DNA of 64,000 nt from Eubacterium plexicaudatum ASF492 (GTDB taxonomy: Bacteria > Bacillota > Clostridia > Lachnospirales > Lachnospiraceae), in NCBI RefSeq assembly GCF_000364225.2, contig NZ_AQFT02000001.1:1612001-1676000 (forward strand). Reading direction: 5' to 3'. Position 1 is the stretch's first letter, and each line of letters starts with the position of its first letter. Shown piece after piece: positions 38,723 to 47,611 of the stretch. The notes beneath the pieces are model-generated. The model made no database searches, was not told where the DNA came from, and saw nothing but the letters and a program-made list of their open reading frames with translations. A program made the position numbers and the translations under genes.

Positions 38723-39652
38723 TTAACTTTGGAACAACGGCGTGGAAAAATACCGTTCCGCCGTATCCGGTAAAATTGTCACAACGGTTTTACCTTTTCC
38801 AAGCTTTTTCGCCATTTGAATGGCAGCGGCAACGTTCGTTCCGCTCGATATGCCGCACATAATGCCTTCTTTGCATGCCAGATCTTTGGAAGTTTGAATC
38901 GCTTCCTCATCCGTAACGATATAAATATCTTCATAAATCTTCTGATTGAGTATGGCAGGTATAATACCGTCGCCGATTCCCATCTGCAGGTGTGTCCCGA
39001 TCGAACCTCCCGATAATATCGCCGCATCCTGCGGCTCTACCGCCCAGATTGTAATATCCGGATACTGAGCCTTTAACACTTCTCCGATTCCTGTAATCGT
39101 TCCGCCCGTACCGATGCCGGAACAAAAACCGTCAATCTGTCCTTCTACCTGTTCCAAAATTTCCACACCGGTATGATACTTATGTGCAATCGGGTTGGCA
39201 GGATTTTCAAATTGCTGCGGCACAAACACATTCGGGTCTTCTTCTGCCATCCGCAGCGCCGTTTTCATACATTCCTCAATGCAGGCGCCGATATTGCCGG
39301 CGTCGTGAATCAGAACCAGTTCCGCGCCATAGTGCCGTACGAGCTTTCGGCGTTCTTCACTGACCGAATCCGGCATAATAATACGGGTACGGTATCCTTT
39401 GACCGCGCCGATCAGTGCAAGACCTATCCCCTGATTCCCGCTCGTCGGTTCTACAATAATGGTATCTTTATGTATCTTTCCTTCTTTTTCCGCACGGGCA
39501 ATCATCTGATACGCTGTTCGTGTCTTGATTGAGCCTCCGACATTGAGCCCTTCGAATTTTACAAGCACCTGCGCACAATCATTTGGCACCATCCGGTTTA
39601 GCCGAATCATCGGTGTGTGCCCCATGGCGTCCAGTATATTCTCGTAGATCAT
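38723..39652 (-). CDS. cysK: Cysteine synthase (O-acetylserine sulfhydrylase)
   Basis: A PLP enzyme making cysteine from O-acetylserine and sulfide. The 309 residues start MIYENILDAMGHTPMIRLNR. The PLP lysine is in GGSIKTRTAYQMI, the substrate loop in IIVEPTSGNQGIGLALIGAV, the phosphate cup in CSGIGTGGTITGIGEVLK, and the C-terminal PLP-ring serine region in GISSGTNVAAAIQ. An upstream in-frame ATG (39673) is less likely. No S-box or T-box leader is visible. Pairing with serine acetyltransferase is not seen here. Confidence 0.93.
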   Translation of the reverse strand: MIYENILDAMGHTPMIRLNRMVPNDCAQVLVKFEGLNVGGSIKTRTAYQMIARAEKEGKIHKDTIIVEPTSGNQGIGLALIGAVKGYRTRIIMPDSVSEERRKLVRHYGAELVLIHDAGNIGACIEECMKTALRMAEEDPNVFVPQQFENPANPIAHKYHTGVEILEQVEGQIDGFCSGIGTGGTITGIGEVLKAQYPDITIWAVEPQDAAILSGGSIGTHLQMGIGDGIIPAILNQKIYEDIYIVTDEEAIQTSKDLACKEGIMCGISSGTNVAAAIQMAKKLGKGKTVVTILPDTAERYFSTPLFQS

Positions 39653-39822
39653 AGTTATCCTCTTTCTAATCACATTTTATCTTATCTACTATAACACACT
39701 CTTTACGCTTCGTAAACAAAGAATCGTAATCGAAATCCATATTTTTTACTTGTATTTTTTCAATATACGGCATATAATCTCATATGACTGAAAATATTTC
39801 ATTATAGAAAGAAGGAATCCAA

Positions 39823-40649
39823 ATGCATGCTATTCTGTTACTGCCGTTTTTATTCTTTGGACATCTGTCGAACAGTCATCTTTCCGTATCCGATTATACA
39901 CTGTCACACAAAACATCCCAAAAGCGATCGTCTGACCTTTCTATCGTGCATATTTCCGATCTGCATAACAAAAACTTTGGGTACCGCCAGTCCCGTCTGA
40001 TTCATAAAATCAAAACGCTGCGGCCGGATTTTATTGTCATTACCGGCGATCTGGTAGACCATGCGCCTCACCATCATGCGATTGTTTTTCTGCAGAAAGC
40101 CGCTCGCATCTGTCCGATTTATTATGTCAGAGGCAATCATGAGTTTATCGCAGGCAATTATTCCGATTTGAAACGCAAGCTTAACGCATGCGGCGTTTGT
40201 ATTTTAAACAACCGATCCATTGATTTTCAAAAGACGGCCATACTTACCGGATTACCGGCCTGGATGATCCGATTTTTCATGGAAAAGATAAAAATTACCG
40301 GTTATTGCTGAAAAAAATGTTAGATCGGATACTTGCGCGGCAAAACGACAAAAAAGCAGACTATCACATTCTGCTTTCCCACCGTCCGGAACCGTTTCAT
40401 TTATACAGCCATTATCCGTTTGATCTTGTTTTGTGCGGCCATGCGCACGGAGGCCAGTTCCGCCCTCCGTTTACCGATGGTCTTTATGCGCCGAATCAGG
40501 GAATCTTTCCAAAATATACTTCCGGCATGCATACCGAAAACAACACGACGGAAATCATCAGCCGCGGGCTTGGAAACAGTACGTTCCCGCTGCGCCTTTT
40601 TAACTTTCCGGAAATTGTGCACATTACAATTTTTCCTGCATTGAAATGA
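39823..40649 (+). CDS. Metallophosphoesterase, one frameshift
   Basis: A calcineurin-like phosphoesterase of ~275 residues (YkuE/YaeI type). Metal motifs: IVHISDLHNKNFGYRQSRLI (D-x-H), FIVITGDLVDHAPHHHAIVF (GDLVD), YYVRGNHEFIAGNYSDLKRK (GNHE), HILLSHRPEPFHLYSHYPFD and DLVLCGHAHGGQFRPP (GHAHGG). A base is missing near 40255; with it the frame runs TGLPGLDDPIFHGKDKNYRL into LLKKMLDRIL. An N-terminal hydrophobic stretch suggests membrane association, as in YkuE. This break falls in a GC-rich stretch rather than an A/T run. Confidence 0.87.
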
Positions 40650-40691
40650 AAATTCGAATATTTTCCTGCAAATATGACAGTATTCTGCTAT

Positions 40692-41750
40692 TTATCCCAT
40701 CAGCTCATGCATCAGAGCCGAAACCGTCGTCAGTTCACGAATCCTGCCGACATTTGCTCCGCAAAATATAAGCCCCTGCTCCAAATTCCCCGTTACCGCA
40801 TGGATTAACGCCTGCGTAATGCAGTATGGAATTTCTTCCGGATTGCATTTCTTAATGCACCGGAAGCATTTTTTTACCGGTACACGCTCCTGCTGCTGCA
40901 GCCGCTGCAGCCATGCATTTCGAATAGCCCGTCCCGGCATGCCGACCGGACTTTTTATTATAACGACATCTTCTTCGGCTGCCCGGATGTATGCCTGTTT
41001 GTAAGCCAATGAAGCATCACATTCTTCGGTTGCCACAAAACGGGTTCCGATCTGCACGCCGTCTATGCCCAGCGCCATCACATGTTCGATATCCAAACGG
41101 TCAAAAATGCCCCCTCCTGCTACAACCGGGATGGATACGCCATATTTCTCTTCGTAAATCTTTTTTTCCTGTATAATTTCCAAAATTTCGTTATCATAAT
41201 CATCCGAAGTAATCGTTTGCAGCTGCTTTGGAGTAAATCCAAGATGCCCGCCTGCTTTCGGTCCTTCGATAATGAGCAGATCAGCCGTACGCCCATATTT
41301 CTTATCCCACATACGCAAAAGTACGGAGGCTGCTTTCCTTGTTGATACAATCGGGGCAATTGCCGTATCTGATTTTCCGACCAGTTCCGGAAGATCTGCG
41401 GGAAGACCGGCACCACAGACAATCAAATCCGCGCCTGCCCGGACAGCAGCCTTTACATGCTCTTTATAATGCTGCAGCGCAACCATGACATTAACGCCCA
41501 CAAGTCCTCCGTCTGCCTGCTCCTTTGCCAGTTTTATATGCTTTTCAATTGCCCGGATATTACAGTCGCAGACATTTGTTTCAAAATCCGGTTCGTCATA
41601 CCCGATCTGAGCAGTGGAAATAATCCCGATACCACCTTCTTTCGCAACGGCTCCTGCCAGCTTCGAACGGCTGACACCAACGCCCATACCGCCCTGAATG
41701 ATTGGTACACGAGCTGTTTTCTTTCCTATTTTCAATTCCTGAAATTCCAT
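40692..41750 (-). CDS. NAD(P)H-dependent flavin oxidoreductase (nitronate monooxygenase type)
   Basis: An FMN TIM-barrel protein of 352 residues. VPIIQGGMGVGVSRSKLAGA is the family start, with GADLIVCGAGLPADLPELVG, GGHLGFTPKQLQT, IPVVAGGGIFDRLDIEHVMA and GVQIGTRFVATEECDASLAY. It also has a cysteine-rich C-terminal stretch, KKCFRCIKKCNPEEIPYCIT, seen in clostridial members and possibly metal-binding. The ATG at 41750 has a GGAG site at correct spacing. The substrate is unknown: nitronate monooxygenase or an enoyl-reductase-like flavoenzyme are both possible. Confidence 0.82.
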   Translation of the reverse strand: MEFQELKIGKKTARVPIIQGGMGVGVSRSKLAGAVAKEGGIGIISTAQIGYDEPDFETNVCDCNIRAIEKHIKLAKEQADGGLVGVNVMVALQHYKEHVKAAVRAGADLIVCGAGLPADLPELVGKSDTAIAPIVSTRKAASVLLRMWDKKYGRTADLLIIEGPKAGGHLGFTPKQLQTITSDDYDNEILEIIQEKKIYEEKYGVSIPVVAGGGIFDRLDIEHVMALGIDGVQIGTRFVATEECDASLAYKQAYIRAAEEDVVIIKSPVGMPGRAIRNAWLQRLQQQERVPVKKCFRCIKKCNPEEIPYCITQALIHAVTGNLEQGLIFCGANVGRIRELTTVSALMHELMG

Positions 41751-42121
41751 AGCACACTCCATTTCCGCATATACGACCTGATTATTTTAAACTCTTCAAA
41801 CGTTAATTATTATAGCAATATATTGTATTTATGTCAATATTTTGATGAATAAGTTTCTTTATTATATAGTATTGAATACTATATAAAACAGTAAAAATAA
41901 TAATATACAAATCCTGTTATAAAACTATCGTGATTTTGACAAAAAACTATATGATCTGCTTGCACATTTCATCCGTATGTGTTACACTACACATAAATTT
42001 TACAGATTTTTTACCGCCGGGTAACGCTGATTCCCATTCCGTTAGGCCATAGAAGGAATGGAGAAGCAGCGTTTTTATTTTTGACATATATTTATTTCAT
42101 ATTAAAAAGGGAGGAATTTTC
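41751..42121 (+). promoter_or_regulatory. Intergenic region with a structured leader before the NimA-like gene
   Basis: A 371-base gene-free stretch, AT-rich to about 42000. At 42022-42080 there is a hairpin: ACGCTG pairs with CAGCGT and CCATTCC with GGAATGG around GTTAGGCCATAGAA, followed by a T-rich tract. It is on the plus strand, 42 bp upstream of the NimA-like start, as expected for an attenuator. I could not match it to a known riboswitch class. Confidence 0.5.
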
Positions 42122-42595
42122 ATGTTTCGAGAAATGAGAAGAAAAAAACAGATGTTGTCCTGTGAACAATGTGAGGATATTTTAAGGCGATGCACGTCCG
42201 GTGTACTGGCTGTTTCAGGAGATGATGAATATCCTTATGCCGTACCGCTCAGTTATGTCTATGATGAAGGAAAACTATATTTCCACAGCGCTTTGGACGG
42301 ACATAAGCTGGATGCGGTAAAAAAGCATCACAAAGTTTCTTTTTGCATCATCGCACAAGACCGGATTATCCCGGAAAAATATACGACCTCTTATCAAAGT
42401 GTCATTGCTTTTGGGAACATTCGAATTTTAGATCGGAAACAGGAAAAGTTGGATGCCATAAAAAAACTGGCGTTAAAATATGCGCCGAACGAATCTGCCG
42501 AACATTTAGCCTTAGAGATTGACCGGTATTGGAACACACTTTGCATGCTGGAGATGTCAATCGAACATCTTACCGGAAAAAGAGCAAAAAATTAG
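42122..42595 (+). CDS. NimA-like pyridoxamine 5'-phosphate oxidase-fold protein
   Basis: A 157-residue flavin-binding split-barrel protein: MLSCEQCEDILRRCTSGVLA, then YPYAVPLSYVYDEGKLYFHS, ALDGHKLDAVKKHHKVSFCI and VIAFGNIRILD. This is the NimA/PNPOx-like family, often annotated as nitroimidazole resistance, though most members have unknown substrates. GGGAGGAATT precedes the start. It is followed by a MATE gene on the same strand at 38 bp, so the two likely share a transcript under the upstream leader hairpin. Confidence 0.85.
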   Translation: MFREMRRKKQMLSCEQCEDILRRCTSGVLAVSGDDEYPYAVPLSYVYDEGKLYFHSALDGHKLDAVKKHHKVSFCIIAQDRIIPEKYTTSYQSVIAFGNIRILDRKQEKLDAIKKLALKYAPNESAEHLALEIDRYWNTLCMLEMSIEHLTGKRAKN

Positions 42596-42633
42596 ATCGG
42601 ATCATATCATAACCGTACAATGAGGTATCTGCG

Positions 42634-43944
42634 ATGATAAATAAACAAAAAACCAATTGTTTTCGTGAATTTGCCGGATACGCTTCGATGAACGTACTTG
42701 GAATGCTTGGTTTATCCTGCTATATTCTGGCAGACACTTATTTTATTTCCGCAGGATTAGGAGCAAACGGACTTACCGCCTTAAATCTGGCCATACCCAT
42801 TTACAGTTTTATTTATGGAAGCGGATTGATGATTGGCATCGGCGGCGGTACCAGATATTCCATTTGCAAACGTCCCGAACATCATGCCGAAACAGACCGG
42901 ATTTTTACAAATGCCGTAATGACAGCAGTCCTGTTTTCTATTTTCTATCTGTGCATAGGGATTTTTTTCACGGATCCGCTTGTAACATGGCTGGGTGCGG
43001 ATACTTCCGTATTTGAAATGACGCACATTTACCTGAAAATGATTCTGCTTTGTTCTCCGGCATTTTTAATCAATAACGTCATGCTCTGCTTTGTCCGTAA
43101 TGACGGTGCGCCGCAGCTGTCGATGCGTGCCATGCTGGGCGGCAGTCTGTCAAACGTTGTTTTGGATTATCTGTTTATCTTTCCATGCCGGATGGGAATA
43201 TTCGGAGCGGTACTTGCTACCTGCCTGGCTCCGGTCATCAGTCTGTGTCTGCTTTTGCCGCATGTGCTGAAAGGGAAGAACCAGTTTCACCTGACAAAAT
43301 GCCGGCTCGAAAAAGACCGGGTATCCGCCATTTTAGCAAGCGGCATTCCTTCCCTTATAACAGAGGTGTCCTCCGGCATTGTCATGATCATTTTCAATAT
43401 GATCCTGCTGCGCCTGGCTGGCAATACCGGAGTTGCGGCATATGGCATTATTGCCAATCTCTCGCTTGTCGTTATCGCTGTTTATAACGGGATTGCGCAG
43501 GGATTTCAGCCGATAGCTTCCGGATATTTCGGAGCAGGTGCGCGTGAAAACGTGTATACTGTTTTGAAGTATGCAATGATCTCCACGCTGCTGCTCTCCT
43601 TCCTGCTTTATGTCGGAATTTTCTTTTTTGCGCCGCAGATCTGCAGTATCTTTAACAAAGAACAGGATCCGACGCTGCAGCGTATTGCCGTAGAAGGGTT
43701 AAAACTTTATTTTACCGCCTGTCCGTTTGTCGGGTTTAACATTGTCATTTCCACCTTTTTTACCTCTACGGCACGCCCTCTGCCGGCAAATATTTTATCC
43801 GTGCTGCGTGGATTTGTGATTATTATACCACTGGCCTTTCTTTTTTCAGCCATGTGGAACATAACCGGAATCTGGTGCGTCTTTCCATGTACGGAACTGC
43901 TCGTTTCCATACTTGGGTACATGCACTTTAAAAATCATTCGTGA
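42634..43944 (+). CDS. MATE-family efflux transporter
   Basis: A 436-residue antiporter with twelve predicted membrane segments and complete frame. Motifs: LSCYILADTYFISAGLGANG in the first repeat and VYNGIAQGFQPIASGYFGAG in the second. It is co-oriented with the NimA-like gene, suggesting joint action on toxic compounds. Its stop overlaps the anti-sigma gene end on the opposite strand by ten bases. It is only distantly similar to the MATE protein at 15911-17253. Confidence 0.88.
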   Translation: MINKQKTNCFREFAGYASMNVLGMLGLSCYILADTYFISAGLGANGLTALNLAIPIYSFIYGSGLMIGIGGGTRYSICKRPEHHAETDRIFTNAVMTAVLFSIFYLCIGIFFTDPLVTWLGADTSVFEMTHIYLKMILLCSPAFLINNVMLCFVRNDGAPQLSMRAMLGGSLSNVVLDYLFIFPCRMGIFGAVLATCLAPVISLCLLLPHVLKGKNQFHLTKCRLEKDRVSAILASGIPSLITEVSSGIVMIIFNMILLRLAGNTGVAAYGIIANLSLVVIAVYNGIAQGFQPIASGYFGAGARENVYTVLKYAMISTLLLSFLLYVGIFFFAPQICSIFNKEQDPTLQRIAVEGLKLYFTACPFVGFNIVISTFFTSTARPLPANILSVLRGFVIIIPLAFLFSAMWNITGIWCVFPCTELLVSILGYMHFKNHS

Positions 43945-44798
43945 CTGCCATGATGTCCCTGCAGTCTGCCGTGCCGGTGCCCCTGCGGTTCCGTATCATC
44001 TGACTGCATATCCTGGGACTGCGTATCCTGCGACTGTGTGTCATGCTCCGGCTCCTGCTGCTCTGCCTGCGGCTGCGTATCCTGCTCGTTTTGGCTGTCG
44101 GATCCATGGCCATGGCCGCTGCCATGCTCGTGTTCCAGAATCTGGCTGTGAATCTGTGCCATACTCATATCCCGGCAATTGTCTATCGTAATACTGTCGT
44201 CATATTGTGCAAGCTGCAGATAAGCCGAATACTTTCCAACGGACAGACCGTTATCATGTGCTTCTGACGCAACGTTTACATCCACGCTGACACTGCGGGA
44301 ACCGTGTCCGATATGGCTGCAGCACTCTTCCACGCCTGTTTTCAGCTCCGTCCTGCTGCTGTCTGCGGCCAGTGTCAGCACCAGTTCTTCTTCGGACTGC
44401 AGATACTCCTGCAGCCTGCCGCTTTCCGTAATCATGTAAATAGCCTGTTTATAGGTTTTTCCTTTCAGACGCAGATCCCGTATCAGCTCTGCTCCCTGCC
44501 TGTTATACGAGGTAACGGACACCACACGGTCCATGCGGTTTAATGCAAGTTCCATAGACGGATTAATGTCTATGCTCACATAAGAAACAGGGGTCAGCAT
44601 CCATGTATAACCGCCGACTCCGATCAGAATGGCGACCATCGCACAGACGGCGGCAAGTGTTTTATATACCGGAAGATGAACAAACCGCATTTGCCTGCTG
44701 CGTTTTTGTTCCAAATACCGTATGGTAGACTGCGTAAGCGCCGGATCTGCTTTTACATTTTCAAATGCGTCGTGTATCTTATTTGCCAATGCTATCAC
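43935..44798 (-). CDS. RsgI-like anti-sigma factor
   Basis: A 287-residue single-pass membrane protein. The cytoplasmic ~45-residue N-terminus binds sigma. A membrane helix (TLAAVCAMVAILIGVGGYTW) follows, then the RsgI middle domain with VSYVSIDINPSMELALNRMD, in which the Asn-Pro bond is the self-cleavage site known for RsgI proteins. The outer tail is ~75 residues, extremely rich in His, Gln, Asp, Gly and Ser (GSGHGHGSDSQNEQDTQ, then HRHGRLQGHHGSHE). It overlaps the sigma gene by 20 bases. The tail could bind metal or cell wall and act as the sensor. Confidence 0.82.
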   Translation of the reverse strand: MIALANKIHDAFENVKADPALTQSTIRYLEQKRSRQMRFVHLPVYKTLAAVCAMVAILIGVGGYTWMLTPVSYVSIDINPSMELALNRMDRVVSVTSYNRQGAELIRDLRLKGKTYKQAIYMITESGRLQEYLQSEEELVLTLAADSSRTELKTGVEECCSHIGHGSRSVSVDVNVASEAHDNGLSVGKYSAYLQLAQYDDSITIDNCRDMSMAQIHSQILEHEHGSGHGHGSDSQNEQDTQPQAEQQEPEHDTQSQDTQSQDMQSDDTEPQGHRHGRLQGHHGSHE

Positions 44799-45264
44799 CT
44801 CCGAGCTCTTTTTTCAGTATCCCCCGTCCTCTGGAAAGCAGCGAATACACGGTATTTTCTTTCTTGCCGAGTATTTTCCCGATTTCCGATGCCGTATATC
44901 CTTCATAATAATGCAGATATATGACATCTTTATATTGCTTTGGCAGGGATAACACCGCTTCCAAAACTTCCCGGTGATCATCCGGCAGCTGTGCTTCTAG
45001 TTCCGCAACTGCTTCAAGCGGAGCCATACTGCGTCTGAAAAAACTTTTCAGAAAATCTTTGCACTCATTGATCGCCACACGCAGCAGCCACGCCTTTTCA
45101 TGTTCCACATTTTGAAAGACTTCTTCATGCAGCATATATTTTAAAAATACATTTTGAAAAACATCTTCGGTATCTGCCTGATTTTTGAGATGATAAAAGC
45201 AAATGCGGCGTATCGTATCCGCATATTTTTCAATTGCATGATTTACTTCCGCTTCACTCCGCAT
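44779..45264 (-). CDS. ECF-type sigma factor
   Basis: A 161-residue sigma-70 family protein with only regions 2 and 4. Region 2 reads HAIEKYADTIRRICFYHLKN and DTEDVFQNVFLKYMLHEEVF. Region 4 reads LPKQYKDVIYLHYYEGYTAS, then EIGKILGKKENTVYSLLSRG, an HTH. The pairing and overlap with the RsgI-like gene downstream make this a SigI/SigV-like regulatory unit. Its regulon is not evident from the window. The start ATG at 45264 is followed closely by the conserved helix. Confidence 0.92.
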   Translation of the reverse strand: MRSEAEVNHAIEKYADTIRRICFYHLKNQADTEDVFQNVFLKYMLHEEVFQNVEHEKAWLLRVAINECKDFLKSFFRRSMAPLEAVAELEAQLPDDHREVLEAVLSLPKQYKDVIYLHYYEGYTASEIGKILGKKENTVYSLLSRGRGILKKELGGDSIGK

Positions 45265-45282
45265 CTGCCTGTTCCCCCTGTT

Positions 45283-46284
45283 TTATCTGTATGACAAAAA
45301 CCAGTCCGTAAATCTTCTCATTCCTTCTTCAATCGGCGTATCCGGCCGAAATTCAAAATCATCCACAAGATCCTGGATATCTGCATACGTCTGGTAAACA
45401 TCCCCCGGCTGCATTGGCAAAAATTCTTTTTTGGCAGTCTTGCCAAGACAGTGTTCCAGCGTTTCAATAAAGTCTGCCAGCTTGACCGGACGGTTGTTGC
45501 CAATATTGTATACTTTATACCGGGCGCCGTCTTTTTCTAACGGAACGTTCGGCAGAATATTAATTACGCCTTTTACAATATCATCCACATACGTAAAATC
45601 ACGTTTCATATCTCCGTTGTTATACACCTGGATCGGTTCTCCACGCAATATTTTCTCGGCAAATTTAAAATAAGCCATATCCGGTCTGCCCATCGGCCCG
45701 TACACGGTAAAAAAGCGCAGTCCCGTAACCGATATTCCATACAGTTTGCTGTAACAGTACGCCATCAGTTCGTTTGATTTTTTCGTCGCCGCATACAGGC
45801 TTACCGGCCGGTCCGTTTGATCATCCGTAGAAAACGGAATTTTTTTATTGGACCCGTATACCGAGCTGGAGGACGCGTACACCAGATGACGAACCGGATA
45901 ATGGCGACAGCATTCCAGTACATTGTAAAATCCGACAATATTAGACTGAATATACGTATCCGGAAAATCAATGCTGTAACGTACGCCTGCCTGTGCGGCA
46001 AGATTTACTACAATATCCGGTTTTTCATCCTGAAAAATCTGCTCCAGCGCCTGCCTGTCCGTCAGATCTTTTTGAAAAAAACGAAAACGATCATGATTGG
46101 TTAACAGGCCAAGCCGCGTCTCTTTTAAAGACACGTCGTAATAATCGTTCATATTGTCAATTCCGACAACATGACATCCATAGTCCAAAAGCGCTTTTAC
46201 CAGATGGTAACCGATAAACCCCGCACTTCCGGTCACAAAAATCTTTGCCGTCGGTTCTAATTTTTTATAATCTCCACGCATCAT
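45283..46284 (-). CDS. UDP-glucuronate 4-epimerase-like SDR
   Basis: A 333-residue NAD-dependent epimerase: KIFVTGSAGFIGYHLVKALL (NAD site), VVGIDNMNDYYDVSLKETRL, the typical GAE/CapI AAQAGVRYSIDFPDTYIQSN, the catalytic Ser in ASSSSVYGSN, SLYAATKKSNELMAY (YxxxK), and RFFTVYGPMGRPDMAYFKFA. This sequence set is characteristic of UDP-glucuronate to UDP-galacturonate epimerases. It is outside the main polysaccharide operon and may feed it or another glycan. GalE itself would differ in the RYSIDFPDTY segment. Confidence 0.88.
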   Translation of the reverse strand: MMRGDYKKLEPTAKIFVTGSAGFIGYHLVKALLDYGCHVVGIDNMNDYYDVSLKETRLGLLTNHDRFRFFQKDLTDRQALEQIFQDEKPDIVVNLAAQAGVRYSIDFPDTYIQSNIVGFYNVLECCRHYPVRHLVYASSSSVYGSNKKIPFSTDDQTDRPVSLYAATKKSNELMAYCYSKLYGISVTGLRFFTVYGPMGRPDMAYFKFAEKILRGEPIQVYNNGDMKRDFTYVDDIVKGVINILPNVPLEKDGARYKVYNIGNNRPVKLADFIETLEHCLGKTAKKEFLPMQPGDVYQTYADIQDLVDDFEFRPDTPIEEGMRRFTDWFLSYR

Positions 46285-46383
46285 TGGCTGCTCCTATTTT
46301 CTTGTGTTGTTAACAGTTACTTGTTTCGAATACTTGCATTCTAGCATATCTGGCTGTGTACCGCAATAAGAACTTCGCAAAGT

Positions 46384-46416
46384 GTTACTGTGAGCACCGC
46401 AGGTGTGAACAGTAAC
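46384..46416. repeat. 33-bp palindrome, left copy
   Basis: GTTACTGTGAGCAC, a 5-nt loop (CGCAG) and GTGTGAACAGTAAC form a hairpin with two mismatches. It lies between divergent genes and closely matches, in inverted orientation, a palindrome at 47575-47607. Confidence 0.7.
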
Positions 46417-46535
46417 GGCCTGGGTAATACAATCCGCTATTGCCAGAATCAAAAATTATCTTTAAAATGAAATACAACGGAGCGTCTTGAAAAACGCTCT
46501 GCCGTACTATTCAAAAGATAAACGGAGGGATCGTT

Positions 46536-47111
46536 ATGATAACAACGCCGATCAGGACATTGGAAGAAATCGAACAAATGAAGTCCTATTTTTTATCCCG
46601 TCACAGATACCGGGATTATACACTATTTGTTACAGGAATCAATACCGCACTGCGAATTGGAGATCTGCTGCAATTACGATGGACGGACATTTTTGATCCG
46701 AAGAAAAACGTATACCGCAGACATATTGAAGTATATGAGCAAAAAACGCACAAACATGCGGAGATTGCACTAAATGAAAGCTGCATCCGTTCTTTCAAGC
46801 TTTTACGGCAGCACTGTCCGTTTATCAGTGAAAACGAATATATTTTCTGTCATAAAAACAACCATTTTACTCATATTACCAGAAACCGCGCGTATCACAT
46901 TATTAAACAGGCCGCACTGGAAACCCATATCGAAGGTAATATCAGCTGCCATTCCATGCGTAAGACGTTTGGCTACCACGCATGGAAAAAAGGAACGCCC
47001 AGCGCACTGATTATGAATATATACAACCATTCCAGTATCGAAATAACCAAACGCTATCTGTCAATTTCACAGGACGACAAAGATGATCTGTTCAATTCCA
47101 TGAACCTTTAA
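46536..47111 (+). CDS. Short tyrosine recombinase
   Basis: A 191-residue enzyme that is only the catalytic domain of the integrase/XerD family. The first Arg is in FVTGINTALRIGDLLQLRWT, the conserved Lys in KTHKHAEIALNE, the H-x-x-R in CHSMRKTFGYHAWKKG, a second His in IYNHSSIEITKRYLS and the nucleophilic Tyr in KRYLSIS. There is no N-terminal core-binding domain, as in FimB/FimE invertases. A GGAGGG site precedes the ATG. Inverted palindromes lie on both sides of the recombinase and XRE genes. No invertible promoter was identified. Confidence 0.88.
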   Translation: MITTPIRTLEEIEQMKSYFLSRHRYRDYTLFVTGINTALRIGDLLQLRWTDIFDPKKNVYRRHIEVYEQKTHKHAEIALNESCIRSFKLLRQHCPFISENEYIFCHKNNHFTHITRNRAYHIIKQAALETHIEGNISCHSMRKTFGYHAWKKGTPSALIMNIYNHSSIEITKRYLSISQDDKDDLFNSMNL

Positions 47112-47184
47112 CGCGCTGTTCGTTCCCTGCATCCAAAGCGGAAGAAAAACCTGATGGCCGGACCGACTGCTTATTTTTAACATT

Positions 47185-47547
47185 TTATTTTAATACTTCC
47201 ATAGCCAGATATTTTAAAACGATAATTCCGGACCTTTTTTCTTCCGTTTTTTCCGGCTTTATAAAAAAGTCTGCTTCCGGTTCTTTTCCTACAATCATCT
47301 CATCCATGGAAACGTCCAGCATTTTGCTCAGTTCATAAATATGATCCAGATTCGGCAGCGTCTTTCCTGCAAACCATGCATAGACGGACTGTGCGCCGAC
47401 ACCGATCTTCTGCTGCACCTGTCTGACCGTAACACCACGCTCTCTGCACAGGTTTCGAATCCTGTTTCCGGTTTTTACCGTATCAATACCTGAAGATGTA
47501 TGCGGATTGATCCGTACAAACATACCTCCCATTTTATGACCGATCAT
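47185..47547 (-). CDS. XRE-family regulator
   Basis: A 120-residue helix-turn-helix protein: TVKTGNRIRNLCRERGVTVR, then QVQQKIGVGAQSVYAWFAGK, TLPNLDHIYELSKMLDVSMD. The ATG at 47547 is chosen because AGGAG lies nine bases upstream. A GTG further up (47601) would translate through a palindromic repeat and is unlikely. It is convergent with the short recombinase gene. Its target is unknown. Confidence 0.82.
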   Translation of the reverse strand: MIGHKMGGMFVRINPHTSSGIDTVKTGNRIRNLCRERGVTVRQVQQKIGVGAQSVYAWFAGKTLPNLDHIYELSKMLDVSMDEMIVGKEPEADFFIKPEKTEEKRSGIIVLKYLAMEVLK

Positions 47548-47574
47548 TTTTTCATACTCCTGCCTTTCTTTTTC

Positions 47575-47607
47575 ATTACTGTTCACACCTTCGATGTGCA
47601 CAGTAAC
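47575..47607. repeat. 33-bp palindrome, right copy (inverted)
   Basis: On the minus strand it reads GTTACTGTGCACAT, CGAA, GGTGTGAACAGTAAT, closely matching the plus-strand copy at 46384-46416. The two bracket the recombinase and XRE genes. Confidence 0.7.
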
Positions 47608-47611
47608 TTTT

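Noticed and set aside
46384..46416. Palindrome as a transcription terminator
   Set aside because: It lies between divergent gene starts and lacks a T run on either side.
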